Below, in pieces: positions 1-9,340 of a DNA stretch of 33,856 nucleotides (the first letter of the stretch is position 1; every line of letters begins with the position of its first letter). The stretch is from contig ATSW01115121.1 in NCBI GenBank assembly GCA_000444245.1, positions 1 to 33,856 on the forward strand, given 5' to 3'. This DNA is from Botryllus schlosseri. Taxonomy: Eukaryota; Chordata; Ascidiacea; Stolidobranchia; Styelidae. The position numbers and the translations under genes were made by a program. A model generated the notes under the pieces. That model searched no databases. It was given only the letters and a program-made list of their open reading frames with translations, and was not told where the DNA came from.

Positions 1-485
1 ATAACCAACAACACTTATACGCGACAATTTACTTGCTTTCTCAATTAGTAAGCCTGCGCAAGCCTGCGTATCAAATATGCCGGACCTGAATTGTGGAACA
101 GCATCTCGCCGGCTATCCGACAGTCGTTGAGTTGTTCACAATCTTCACATGCAAGTCGAAATACAAGGAATTTCTACTGAATCAATACTAGTCAGCCCTC
201 AAGTTTACCGGACTACGGCCTGGCATATCCATCTCGCCTTCGGTCACATACCACATCATTTTGTCGGTTGTCCTTTTGCATTATCTTCTTTTACTCTTCA
301 TTTACTGTGCATGTGCATTGTGCAATTGTGCATTGTGTGATATGTATGCCTCCACTTTACATCGCCTAGCCCAGGTGGGCGTCTGATTTCAAGGACAACT
401 CCAAGTCGTTTCGACACTTTCCTATCTTTTCATTGTATCGCAGTCTGGTGTTTTGAAATGATGAAATTCTTAATAAACTGATAAT
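1..485 (+). mobile_element. 3' end of a non-LTR retrotransposon (LINE)
   Basis: This is the last part of a LINE reverse-transcriptase ORF plus its 3' UTR. From position 70 the frame reads IKYAGPELWNSISPAIRQS, the C-terminal motif shared by many CR1/L2/jockey-like LINEs. It then hits a stop at 178-180. The family's usual ending (SKYKEFLLNQY, stop at 189-191) appears in the next frame, so one frameshift lies between about 126 and 150. Two in-frame stops also lie near 46-51. The copy is cut by the window start and is dead. The 3' UTR (192 to about 485) ends in an AT-rich tail with AATAAA-like strings. The same UTR recurs at 2596-2697 (+), 29421-29494 (-) and 32045-32430 (-). Confidence 0.75.
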
Positions 486-977
486 ATTATTTGTGTCAGT
501 ACTTTCAGACTAGGGTGTTGATCTTTTTGAGAGACTTCTCCACCTCCAAGCTGGTACGACTCATTCCAATCTTTGCATAGCATCGCAATGTCATTATGTT
601 TAGAACTGATTAATCGGTCGAGAAAACGTGCCATTGATAAGATCCACGAGCAACAAACAGTGAACACCGGCAATGGCCTTCGATATATGAGTCACCACTT
701 CACCACATTATACTGACCACAGGGCGATGTGTCTTGTCTATTCACAAACTGTCTACTCTACTCAATCGAAAATACCCAACTTACAGAAGTGAAATCAACT
801 TGAATTCCAAAACGCAGAAAACAAGCGTGATACAGCCTGGCTGTTACGCGTGGCACACTATCCACGCTTTTGGAGATCACAAGTGTTCAGAAACACCGAG
901 CTGTATCAAAGCGCGTTCAGTAGGCCTACGCATGGAGTTTGGAGGTTTTGTCGATGTTAAACTTGGCAACTCGTAGG
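486..977. other. unassigned intronic stretch
   Basis: No repeat, exon or RNA gene was recognised here. Short open frames on both strands lack codon structure or familiar motifs. Confidence 0.4.
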
Positions 978-1193
978 CAGGCTTGGGCCACTAGATAATT
1001 CTAGTTGTCCGATAACACTAATTAGTGCGAACTGCCGGTAATCTAATTCTAATTCTAATCTAATCCCATGCTCTTATTTTAATTCTAATAGTTTTTCTGG
1101 TTGTCCTGGAAACGCTACAGAAGAACTGTGTAGGCTACTGCGAAACTAACCAAACTGGGCGTACTGTACGCACAAGTACACCACACTGTACAG

Positions 1194-2000
1194 CAGGGGT
1201 CGCCAACTCAAAACGGGTCACGGGCCACTTTTCAAATTTTGTAGCGGTCGCGGGCCGCAAGAATTCTAGTCGATATCAAGTAGTCAACCACGTTTTAAAA
1301 CTCTGCGTCAGTACCACACTGTACTACCTACAATAGGCGATGGGTATAGTGAAAACAAAAGAAGTGATATTGTAAGGAATGAAAATACAATGAAGGATCA
1401 CTGTAATCAATTTCATATTATTTTGAACTCCGAGCTGTGCAGAATGCCTGCAAACGCTTTTTTGGGCTAGCGAGATACATTACTAGCTGAAAGACGATCT
1501 CCACGTAAAGCTAGATCGCGTGGGGAAGCCCCCCCTAAGCCAGGGCTTCTCAATCCTTTTTAGACATTGTCCCTTTTATGATACTGAAAAATTATGCCCC
1601 ACCCCCTTACCATCATATCACAAAATGCATCCATCATGCCAGTAATACCAACAGATAGTTTGATGGCATGGAAGGTTACGAGAGTTCACGAGAGAATTTT
1701 ATAATATGAATTCTTGATTATACACGGACCAATAACAAGAACTATGAATTCGAGGTAAATCGCGCGCAGCGCGAAAAATTTTTCAGTTGACCGCAGCTTC
1801 ACGCCCCCTTCGGCTGCTTGCCCCCAGTTTCAGTACTACTACCCTAAGCCGTTTTCTAAGCGTCTCGGTCTTAGCAGTGTTTGTACCATTCCACGTCAAT
1901 TTCAACATTTCAAAGTGTTTTTTTAGCTTTCTTCCGAAATCTGAAATCAAGTCGCGGGCCGCAGAACATGACCTCACGGGCCGCGTGTTGGTGACCCCAG
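1194..2000. mobile_element. non-autonomous hAT element, copy 1
   Basis: The element begins CAGGGGTCGCCAACTC and ends GTTGGTGACCCCAG, inverted ends of hAT type. It is flanked by 8-bp duplications CTGTACAG (1186-1193) and CTGTACAA (2001-2008), 7 of 8 matching. Both ends carry the GCGGGCCGC strings seen in related copies at 13150-13388 and 16907-17828. No transposase is readable; open frames here run through the terminal repeat and are chance. The element sits inside MITE copy A and carries a further element at 1541-1841. Confidence 0.85.
1541..1841. mobile_element. hAT-type MITE nested in hAT copy 1
   Basis: It starts CAGGGCTTCTCAATCC, a weathered form of the common CAGTGGTTCTCAAACC hAT end, and ends in a degraded inverted version. 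Perfect 8-bp duplications CCCTAAGC flank it (1533-1540 and 1842-1849). The same junction appears, inverted, at 17471-17485 in hAT copy 2, so this insertion predates the spread of the host hAT. Confidence 0.75.
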
Positions 2001-2419
2001 CTGTACAAGTGTACAGTGTACTGTACATGTACGCACAGTGTACAGACATTTGTCATTGTCGTGCTTATCAGAATGAACTTCGACTCGATATGAACTTGAT
2101 TTTGTTGTTTCCTTGTAATTCCAAGTTTTTGCGAACTAGGTATTCTAATTTTAGTCCAATTTGGAAAAATACGTGGCCATGATTCTGATTATAATCTAAT
2201 TGGGAAAAGATGGAAAATGTCTAGTTATCCAACCGTGCTTGTGAACATTAATGACATCGGCAGAACATCAAGGCAAGAATCTAATGATTGCCAACAATTC
2301 ATAAGCGTCGACGATGACAAAGAATGCTTTAACCCTGGGATACGAGACCTCGCTCACTCGCAACACATATCCGAGAGTTCATCGCGGGTCACAGATGTGA
2401 CGGAATTAAGTCTGGCGCC

Positions 2420-2531
2420 GGCGATACAACAATGCTAAGGGTTTTGCAAGTAACGATTCGATTCCTAGTCAAGTTTTGGAGGATCACCGTAGACTGCATA
2501 GAGCAATAAACATTCATTCATTCATTCATTC
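2420..2531 (+). mobile_element. short SINE- or LINE-like tail ending in (ATTC)n
   Basis: A possible box-B string (GATTCGATTCC, about 2455-2465) has a weak box-A-like string (TGCTAAGGG) about 20-30 nt upstream. A short body with AATAAA follows, then about 4.5 units of ATTC at 2513-2531. This is the layout of a small tRNA-derived SINE or a truncated LINE end. Box A is poor and I see no clear target duplication. Confidence 0.35.
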
Positions 2532-2595
2532 AGTTTCATTAGATCACAAATAAGATATTGCCAGCTCAACTTAATCAGGAGGTGTTAGGTGTTAG

Positions 2596-2697
2596 ACTAC
2601 TCCTTGTCGCTTCGACATCTTCCTGTCTTTTCATTGTATCGCATTTTTGTGGTGTATTGAACTGATAAAATTGCTAATAAACCAATGATGATGAATC
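2596..2697 (+). mobile_element. truncated LINE 3' UTR
   Basis: It matches the LINE 3' UTR at about 400-485, including the shared string TCTTTTCATTGTATCGCA and the ending AATAAACCAATGATGATGA. Only about 100 bp remain, a strongly 5'-truncated copy in the same orientation. Confidence 0.7.
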
Positions 2698-3272
2698 ATT
2701 TCGTACATTTTGAAAATCCAGTAGTTTGTACAGTCTGACAATGGCGGATCGAGATGCAGGTCAGTTTTCATAGGATTGAACTGTCCAAAATGTCAATTGC
2801 CAGTGACGAACGCTTCCAAACGGCAGATAAACCGAGCTCCACTCTGCGACAGGTCTGCGGGAACGTTGCCGTGAGCATAGTGATCGTGGCGAGTGATGCG
2901 CAAGTCTACCGTAAAGATTCTCAGACACTGTGTTGGTACTGCGGCCGCTGTACGAATAGCATTCTATAACTATCTAACCCTACGTATAGATTTACTTGCC
3001 GGGCTGGTATGTTTGATGATTTAGCTCCGTGACTCAATGTTCTGGTATCGAGTGATATCTATACGGATTGAGTGCGAAATAAACGGACAGTCTGTTTGTA
3101 TAAACTTGAATCACTGACGACACAATGGAGGCGATGTTGTGTGCGGTTTCTTAGAATGGCAATGCGCGTATCTGAATTCTGAATCATTATTGACTGTTGA
3201 CTGTCTTGTCGGGAGTTCTGCTTGGTTTCGTATGAATCGAAAATACAACATATACCTTAATTGCAATTAGAG
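2698..3272. other. unassigned intronic stretch
   Basis: This stretch holds somewhat GC-richer DNA at 2740-2960 with open frames on both strands. The minus-strand frame is open for about 70 codons without a methionine and stops near 2795. No family was recognised. Confidence 0.35.
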
Positions 3273-3653
3273 CAGTGGCTCTTCACCGGAGTTCGCCGGA
3301 GGTCAAGTCACACACCCGATTCATACGACACAAGTCACACTGAATTGCAGTAAACCTTATCATCAGACTTGTGCAAACTACCGATCGAGTTGTTGTTGTT
3401 GACGGTCAACGAACGGCCGGTTTTTGAGTAGTTCTAGTTCTAGTTCTAGTTGCGAGTTCCGAAAAATGAGTAGTTCTAGTTCTAGTTGCGACTTTTGAAA
3501 GTGAGTGGTTATAGTTATGGTTCTAGTTGCGAATTTTGAATATCCATAAGATTATACTTGCACACAGTCTTTTGTTTCGTGCAAAAATCGAGTTTAACCA
3601 TTCTGTTCTTTCTTATTGATGCAGAATTCATTTTATGCACTAGCATTCTACAG
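3273..3653. mobile_element. hAT-B MITE, interrupted copy
   Basis: The start CAGTGGCTCTTCACCGG matches the start of the intact copy at 22606-22893, including AGGTCAAG and the CACACCC that follows. The match resumes at about 3563-3653, where GCACTAGCATTCTA equals GCACCAGCATTCTA in the intact copy. The middle (about 3364-3562) is a separate repeat, and another hAT is inserted at the right edge. The far right end was not found. Confidence 0.6.
3364..3562. repeat. AGTTCTAG-rich repeat inserted in hAT-B
   Basis: The left end CAGACTTGTGCAAACTA is partly mirrored at the right (TACTTGCACACAGTCT). The inside holds short runs of TTCTAG joined by a GTTGCGAATTTTGAAA-like spacer. Related pieces are at 14345-14458, which shares GGTCAAC followed by GAGTAGTTCTAG, and at 15610-15730. 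It may be a relative of the CAGACTTGG MITE family. Confidence 0.5.
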
Positions 3654-4549
3654 CAGTGGTTCTCAACCGCCGGTGCCGGTCAGTGGCAACTTTTCTGCCG
3701 GCCCGCGAAATATATTGGAATTTCTCATCGCAATTCAAAAATGCAAAAAGTTGTACTCTTGACCAGTCATTACAGAAAAGAAACATCGATTTTTAATCTG
3801 ACTTAGGAATTTGAAACGTGTTTTCTGGTTGGTGACGTAATATAGTGCTAAAGCTTCACTAGAATTGGCACATACGACACAATGCTTCAACTGGTGTACG
3901 AAAGTATTTGAAAGTAGCCTACAACTAGTCTGAGACCAGTTATATGTGAAAGCCAAGAAGACCTTAAACAAAATTCGTTAATTTTCGACAGTACATATTT
4001 AGCAGTGTAATAGACACTAGCAAACAGAAAAGTCTCATTTCTTTCAAAAGATACGAAACAATCAAATCAAGTTAGCGGTTTTTAGGACTTCGCCTAGCAG
4101 AAACCTCGATAGAGCCACGTAACATCGTCGATGTCAGAATGGCAGCTTGAAATGAAGTCTCCTTTATGAGAGTTACATAGATCTGTCGTAATTAAATTGA
4201 GTTAATTTCGATTTTTGAAGGTTCCCCGGTCCGCAACGTTCATTCGGAAGTTTTACCGCTCCGTGATATATCTCAACTTTCGATATGCCGTTATCAGTTC
4301 CACAGAAATGGCTCATTATAATCGGACACTAATCGACCGTGACAGATGTCGCGCTTCGCTCGTAGTCGACAGGCTTCACGCTGCACGCGGAAGCTTAACG
4401 TTTTGTTTGTTGCGTTTTTACCCTAGTCCTAATCATAGTGTGATTGGCGTTATTACCTATTAGCTTGCAATAAAGACAGCGGTCACATTCTTACTGTGCT
4501 ATGCGTGGGATTCATCAGTCCGCATCGTCAAAAAGGTTGAGAACCACTG
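3654..4549. mobile_element. non-autonomous hAT element (hAT-A)
   Basis: The inverted ends are CAGTGGTTCTCAACC and GGTTGAGAACCACTG. The 8-bp duplications are TTCTACAG (3646-3653) and TTTTACAG (4550-4557), 7 of 8 matching. GCCGGCCCGCGAAAT near the left end and CCGGTCCGC inside are typical of this hAT type. A diverged partial copy lies at 19295-19870. No transposase domain could be read in any frame. Confidence 0.85.
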
Positions 4550-4557
4550 TTTTACAG

Positions 4558-5184
4558 TAATGTATTAGATGTAACGTGGTAATTTTATGCACCGCAAAAG
4601 TCGTGTTATTTACGTGATAAGTTAAGTTGATATCCTTGGTTATTGTTACTTTCTCCAAACAGTACACGGCACACTTGCATTTCGGATTGTTCTAGAACTG
4701 AATCGTGGTGTTATACGGGGAATTCCAAACGATGTGAATTAGTACCGGGGCCGGGGGTGTATATTTAACAAGTTACTTTATTATTGAATAGCCTACGAGA
4801 AACTGAGACATGCCAGTGGGAATATTATAACATTTCTCCTTATATTTCTGCATCAAGAACCAGACATGATCTCAAAAAAGCAGGGCGTACTAGGGTTGCA
4901 TTTAAAACAAACATTTTCGAAACATGTTTTTTATCGTTATGACGTCACGAGTCTTCACATTGTGATGTCAAAGTGGAGCGACATTGACATTTGAAAATAT
5001 ATGGCAATGATGAAAAAGGCTTCCGACTCCCGTCGACTATATTGGGTGCAAATCGTCAGTAGGCTCAAAACTACATTTATTTTTCGAAAGTATTCACACA
5101 ACTATGGCATAATTAAACAACATATAAAAACACAATATTTTTAATGGCATTTATTAAACACGTAACAATATCTGGGATTGAAAA
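4558..5184. other. unassigned stretch in intron 3 of the EMI gene
   Basis: AT-rich DNA. No exon, repeat or RNA gene was recognised. Confidence 0.4.
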
Positions 5185-5385
5185 TATTCTCTACGGAAGA
5201 AGGTTGTACGGCGTAAGCCTCTGTCCGCCGCATCAACACATGGCATTGTCACAAAGTGCAATGAAATTGGAATAGGGCCGAAAATATACCAAAATGTCCA
5301 TAATGTGATGTAGAACTTGCGTTCTATTCACTGTGGTCGCATAAAAGGTACATATTTGAAATCTGATCGCCGAATACTCGACTCG
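5185..5385 (+). repeat. dispersed repeat, copy 1 of 2
   Basis: This matches 11406-11628 in the same orientation. Shared strings include CCGCATC, CACAAAGTGCAATGAAAT, ATACCAAA and TGTGGTCGCA, followed by ATATTTGA and TGATCG. The two copies are well diverged. The family and the ends are unknown. Confidence 0.55.
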
Positions 5386-5503
5386 AAGCCTAATGATAAT
5401 CGATTCAGAATCGAATCACCCAGGTACTCGATTTCGTCCTGCCCGAATTAATTGGCCGCGATATTTTTCCGCTCAAGCATAATATAATAACATCTGGACT
5501 TAC

Positions 5504-5607
5504 CGATCTCGCAACTGTCGCCTGTGAATCCCGGACAGCACGACCATTCCTCTTTCTTGACTTCTTTCATCACAGTCTTATATGTCCTTCTCGTTGATAC
5601 AACGTAA
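5504..5607 (-). CDS. EMI-domain gene, exon 3 (end of EMI domain)
   Basis: This 104-bp exon encodes the C-terminal half of an EMI domain, a cysteine-rich module at the N-terminus of secreted EMILIN, multimerin and EMID/collagen XXVI proteins, where it helps multimers form in the extracellular matrix. After one base that completes a split codon it reads YVVSTRRTYKTVMKEV, then KKEEWSCCPGFTGDSCEI. EMILINs end the domain with the same pattern (Tyr-rich strand, E-W-x-C-C-x-G-x-x-G-x-x-C). The acceptor is TCGGTTTAG and the donor GTAAGT. Phase is 2 in, 1 out. The phase-1 exit fits the usual boundary of extracellular modules. The next exon lies at lower coordinates, probably outside the window, so what follows the EMI domain (coiled coil, EGF or collagen) is unknown. 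Confidence 0.87.
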
Positions 5608-6894
5608 CTAAACCGAGAAATTTACATTTTTTCTGTCAGTATACTTATGTAGCAGGGATACTGATTTACAGTCATTCGAATGTAATGCAGTTTAAAGCGA
5701 ATGTATTTATCGTTCTGTTAGCCACAGTTAGTGGGATAATTGTCATGTTTAATTTCTTGCCGGTTCTCACTAGCAATACTTCACCAAAGGGTGGTGCACG
5801 AAAACAGAACCCATCGTAGAATTATATCGCGGACCCGGACATAAATCCTACCTGTCTGCGCGCATGCCTCCGTGCGTTTTCAGCTGCAGTGCATGCATCA
5901 TTTGGATTAAAATGTTGTAATAGATTTATACCGTGGTGTAAGTCTGAGTTAGGCTCCGGTTTCGCGTACCACGGGTGGTACAACGGTGTGAACAGTGAAC
6001 ACACACTTTTATGGCTATGAGTGCAGAGCCCTGTTATAAAGCGCCGATATAGAGTTTTGAAGCTGACGCGTTATCGGAACATAATTATCCGCACCAGTCA
6101 AACCAGAGTCGATGATGCTTTCGCATGCATCGCTAAACTTCTTTCACAAATCACAATCAGTAGGTGACGTTTTCTGTCCTCAAAAACACCAGAATTAACA
6201 TCCCATACATATCCACCTTTTGAGGTACCGGTAATATTACCAAGTCGCATTGCTCAATCGATCCAATCTGTGGTAGACTTATTAAGCGAATTGTGGAAAG
6301 GGTTTCAGGTTGTTTAGCGCGTAATGTCTCATGAGAAACTCACAGTTCATTGATATGTCAAGCGATAAGACGTTGCGTTATGTCGGATTAGAGAATTATA
6401 GGCCGATAGATATCTTATCCAGGTTGGAAATTCAACAGTTGAGCATCAAAAAGGACCGCAATAGGCTGTTAGGTTTCCTGGGCCCAGACTTGCACTATAA
6501 AATTCTAGTTGCCTACTTGGACTGATTAATGATTATAGACAAATGCTGGAACTCTAATTCTAATCTAATTTGTGAAATGTTTCTATGCTCTCATTTTAGT
6601 TCTAATCTAATTTCTGGTTTTCCTGAAAATGCTGCAGGAGAGCTGTGTATAGTGCGAAACATGCCAATTTTGTTGTACAGACATTAGCTAATTTCCATTG
6701 CCATTTGACATGCTCATGGGAATGAACTATGATTAGGTATGAACTGAGACTGATTCAGTCTCCATGTTTTCGCGAATTCAGTAGTTCTCATTCTAATCTT
6801 ATTCGAAAACTTGGCTGAAAATTATCAAGTTGTCTAAGTCTGATTCAGACCATATGCAAATAGCCTCAACTCAATATACAGCCAATGCACTTAC
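5608..6894 (-). other. intron 2 of the EMI gene
   Basis: A 1,287-bp phase-2 intron with a GTAAGTG donor at 6894 and a TAG acceptor at 5610-5608. Apart from a MITE at 6485-6842 it holds no recognised repeat. A weak donor-like site near 5845 was rejected as an exon, because joining exons 2 and 3 directly restores a continuous EMI domain. Confidence 0.75.
6485..6842. mobile_element. MITE copy B (CAGACTTGG family)
   Basis: The left end is CAGACTTGCACTATAAAATT and the right end is TCAAGTTGTCTAAGTCTG, an inverted match. The body carries the family's CTAATT runs and the GAAAATGCTGCAGGAGAGCT string also seen in copies A, E and G. It lies 52 bp from exon 2, in intron 2. No clear 8-bp duplication is visible. 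Confidence 0.75.
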
Positions 6895-7101
6895 TTGATT
6901 CTTGGAGTACAGTACACAGCGGACCAGTGACATTTCGTCACGACCTGTTTCAGATACGTCTCCGTCCCGTTCGGCACTCTGTGCTTGACCATTTTCGTTT
7001 TCAAATACGCGCAATATCTCCCGGTGTAGGTCGTCCTTTTGAAAGTGCCGGCGGGGAATTCGTTGTTCGCGATCGCCCCTCCGTGGTGAGTGGCGCTGTA
7101 C
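6895..7101 (-). CDS. EMI-domain gene, exon 2 (start of EMI domain)
   Basis: This 207-bp exon encodes 68 full codons plus split codons at each end (phase 2 in, phase 2 out). It begins with a linker (YSATHHGGAIANNEF), then the N-terminal half of the EMI domain: YCAYLKTKMVKHRVPNGTET, then YLKQVVTKCHWSAVYCTPRI. This lines up with the N-W-C-A-Y-V ... G-V-E-T-Y-V-K ... P-C-A-W pattern of EMILIN1. Cysteines fall at exon residues 30, 57 and 64. The second EMI cysteine usual in EMILINs is absent: MVKH stands where TVSC is expected. An N-glycosylation sequon NGT is at residues 44-46. Joining to exon 3 makes an Asn codon and continues RI-N-YVV, matching the family. The donor is GTAAGTG and the acceptor CTCATTCAG. 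Splicing was inferred by eye and no transcript was seen. Confidence 0.87.
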
Positions 7102-7130
7102 CTGAATGAGGCTCAGTTGAGAGTCTCGTA

Positions 7131-7345
7131 GGAGCTTCTTGATAGTACGGAACTCCAATATACGATTGAATGATGTGTTCATATTGAAACAAACCCGAAT
7201 ATTTTCGGCTGACGCTCGTCAAGGGTAATCGTCAGCTTGTAGAGAATTGGAAATAAGATATCGTATCACATCACGATTACCCCTAACGAGTATCAGCCGA
7301 AAATGTTGGGGTTTATTTCAAGATGAAAATACTAATCAACTGTAA
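7131..7345. mobile_element. inverted pair of Penelope-like element 3' ends
   Basis: The left arm (7131-7250) is the PLE 3' UTR on the minus strand; the right arm (about 7262-7345) is the same sequence on the plus strand. Both carry GATTACCC...GTCAGCCGAAAAT. The family was identified from the copy at 12293-12499, where the same sequence directly follows a PLE coding end. The left arm stops about 30 nt before the exon 2 acceptor. Confidence 0.75.
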
Positions 7346-7412
7346 GTCTTACTTTAGAAAGATTCGTGACAAAGCCACGGCGGGTTTGTGTTCGGCGGGT
7401 TTGCTCAAAAAT

Positions 7413-8137
7413 AGCTTTACTGGATAGTTGATAAAATTGTTAAGTTGGCTATAAAAAAAACGCTTCACATCAAATTTTGCCGGATTCCATACTGTAGTAG
7501 CGCAGCAATAAGAAGAGCTTCTGGGATGTGCAGAACTTCAATATACAATTGAATTAAAATTGAACATATATGAATATGAATAGTATACTCGTCAGTCGAA
7601 AATGTTCGGGTTTATTTCAATTTGAATATATTATTCAATAGTAGCTATAAGAGTAGCAGATTAATAATGACAGAATTTTCGACCGTAAATACTAATATTT
7701 TTCAAATACAAAACTTTCGGCTCCAATAACTTCGCTTCCACAGGTTGAAATCGAGCCACATTTGTTGCGCATCGATTTTTACACAACCTAACAATTTCAC
7801 CAGTTAGCCAGTAAAATTTGAAAAAATATGCCGGTGACGTCTTATTATTTGATACAAGTGTTGATACACAATGTTCTTTCCAATTGTCTACTAGTTGCTG
7901 ACGATTACCCCCGACAAGTGTCATCCGAAGATATTCGGGTTTATTTAAATACAAACATATTATTCACTGTATATTTGAAGTTCTGTACCTGCAAGAAGCT
8001 CTTCATTTTTTATTAAGTCCAAAAGTTTCTATTCTGATTATTACGCTTCTACAGGTTGGAATCGAGCCTAATTAGATGTGCTCCGTGTTTTAATCCAACC
8101 TCACAATTTTATCAAGTAGCCAGAAAGATTTAAACAA
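7413..8137. mobile_element. cluster of Penelope-like element ends with direct repeats
   Basis: Several pieces lie side by side: a minus-strand partial repeat (7413-7470); a second inverted pair of PLE tails (about 7505-7645); a direct repeat of about 105 bp (7718-7822, sharing ACAGGTTG then AATCGAGCC); a plus-strand PLE 3' UTR (7828-8020); and a second copy of the direct repeat (8027-8137). The direct repeats around the UTR recall the LTR-like terminal repeats described for PLEs. No coding remnant was recognised. Confidence 0.6.
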
Positions 8138-8659
8138 AAGTTACTTTTGTACATCCCTACTGTTTAAAAATATAAGAAGTGCAGCATGCTATGGTTTCCA
8201 TTCTCAAAGTATATAATCTGAGCCATTGCTCCATACTGGAGGTATCTGGGTAGCATAACACAGCTGCGATATCCCAGACACTGATCCAGTATCAACTCAA
8301 GAGGCAAAATACACAAATTCGTGTTGCTCTGACACTCACCAGGTCACGGAAAGATTATTATAGGATTTGTGGTGTAACGGTGGGGATGGTTTTGGATCAT
8401 GCATTGGCGATACTGTGATACGGCACAAGAATGCTCATTAAAGACATAAGCCTGTGTATGATCACTTAAGCAGTTTACACAAACATAGCAATAGCTACCA
8501 TCATCTTATTACAGGTCATATAAAGAATTATGTTGGACGATACAGCATTGCTTGATACAACGTTTGTTTGACTTAGGCTAAGCCAAGGCTTAGAATAGAT
8601 ACCGGTATCGAAACGTACACGCATTGAGGGGAATCGCAGTTGACTATCAACAGCCTGAA
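8138..8659. other. unassigned intronic stretch
   Basis: No repeat, exon or RNA gene was recognised here. Confidence 0.4.
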
Positions 8660-8825
8660 TTAAACCATGAAATCGAATAATCTATTCGTATTGAAATAGA
8701 CCCGCATATTTTCGGCTGACACTCGTCAAGGGTAATCGTCAACAACTGGTATAGAATTGGAAAGACCATTGTTTCTCAACCATCCTATCACCGAATATGA
8801 TTGTTGATACACAATGTTCTTTTTG
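8660..8825. mobile_element. Penelope-like element ends, inverted
   Basis: A minus-strand PLE tail (8660 to about 8775, with the ATTTTCGGCTGACACTCGTC core) is followed by a plus-strand piece (about 8795-8825, GTTGATACACAATGTTCTTT). That piece is the upstream part of the same UTR, as at 7862-7881. This is another inverted join of one family. Confidence 0.65.
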
Positions 8826-9087
8826 TCAGTTGAAATGCGACAAAATCAGGCCACAGCATGTCCTGAAATTGGCCCGCACGAAGAAGCGAACAAATGCAAC
8901 AGAACCGAACATGCTATCAGGAACACACTCTCAACGATGCCCGATATACCGTGCATCTTATAACAATTAGGCATGAATCGACGTGCATATTCACAAAACA
9001 TTTCACTCACACTTCGTGATTCTAATACAAGGTTACTTCGTGGTCAAACAACAATGGCTAAAACGAGATACATCGTACCATACATAG

Positions 9088-9340
9088 CAACTATTATAAT
9101 TAGAATTGTTTAATCAGACTAATTAAGCGAAATGCCGGTAATCTAAATCGAATCTAATTTGAGAAAGTTTAGTGAACAGACATTTGCCATTCTCGAGCTT
9201 ATGAGAATGAACTCTTTTTCAATGTAAGCTGAACTTGATTGTTGTACTATTTCTTTCCTATTAAGAATATAATTCAATTTCTATTTTTTTTTTCGAATTC
9301 AGTAACTCCAATTCAAATCTAATTTGGAAAATTTCAATAT
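9088..9340. mobile_element. MITE copy C (CAGACTTGG family), ends lost
   Basis: The body matches the other copies: GAAATGCCGGTAATCTAA, ATGAGAATGAACTC, and CGAATTCAGTAACTCC followed by CTAATTTGGAAAA. The outer ends are not readable, so this is an old or truncated copy. Confidence 0.6.

Larger units (their letters stand above)
978..2237. mobile_element. MITE copy A (CAGACTTGG family), split by a hAT
   Basis: The left end resembles CAGACTTGGACAACTAG and the right end is its inverted form (CTAGTTATCCAACCGTG). The body has the family's runs of CTAATT/TCTAATTC. A hAT insertion at 1186-2008 separates the two halves (978-1185 and 2009-2237), so this copy is older than the hAT. The ends are degraded and no clean target duplication remains. 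There is no coding capacity. Confidence 0.7.

Noticed and set aside
1787-2182. 131-codon open frame
   Set aside because: It runs through the hAT terminal repeat into MITE sequence; the related hAT copy gives no matching protein.
2735-2760. ATGGCGG start followed by a GTCAGT donor, a possible first exon on the plus strand
   Set aside because: Only seven codons, with no partner exon or promoter visible.
5845-5885. Possible extra exon in intron 2 (donor-like GTAGGA on the minus strand)
   Set aside because: Exons 2 and 3 join directly into a continuous EMI domain; adding about 35 bp would break it.
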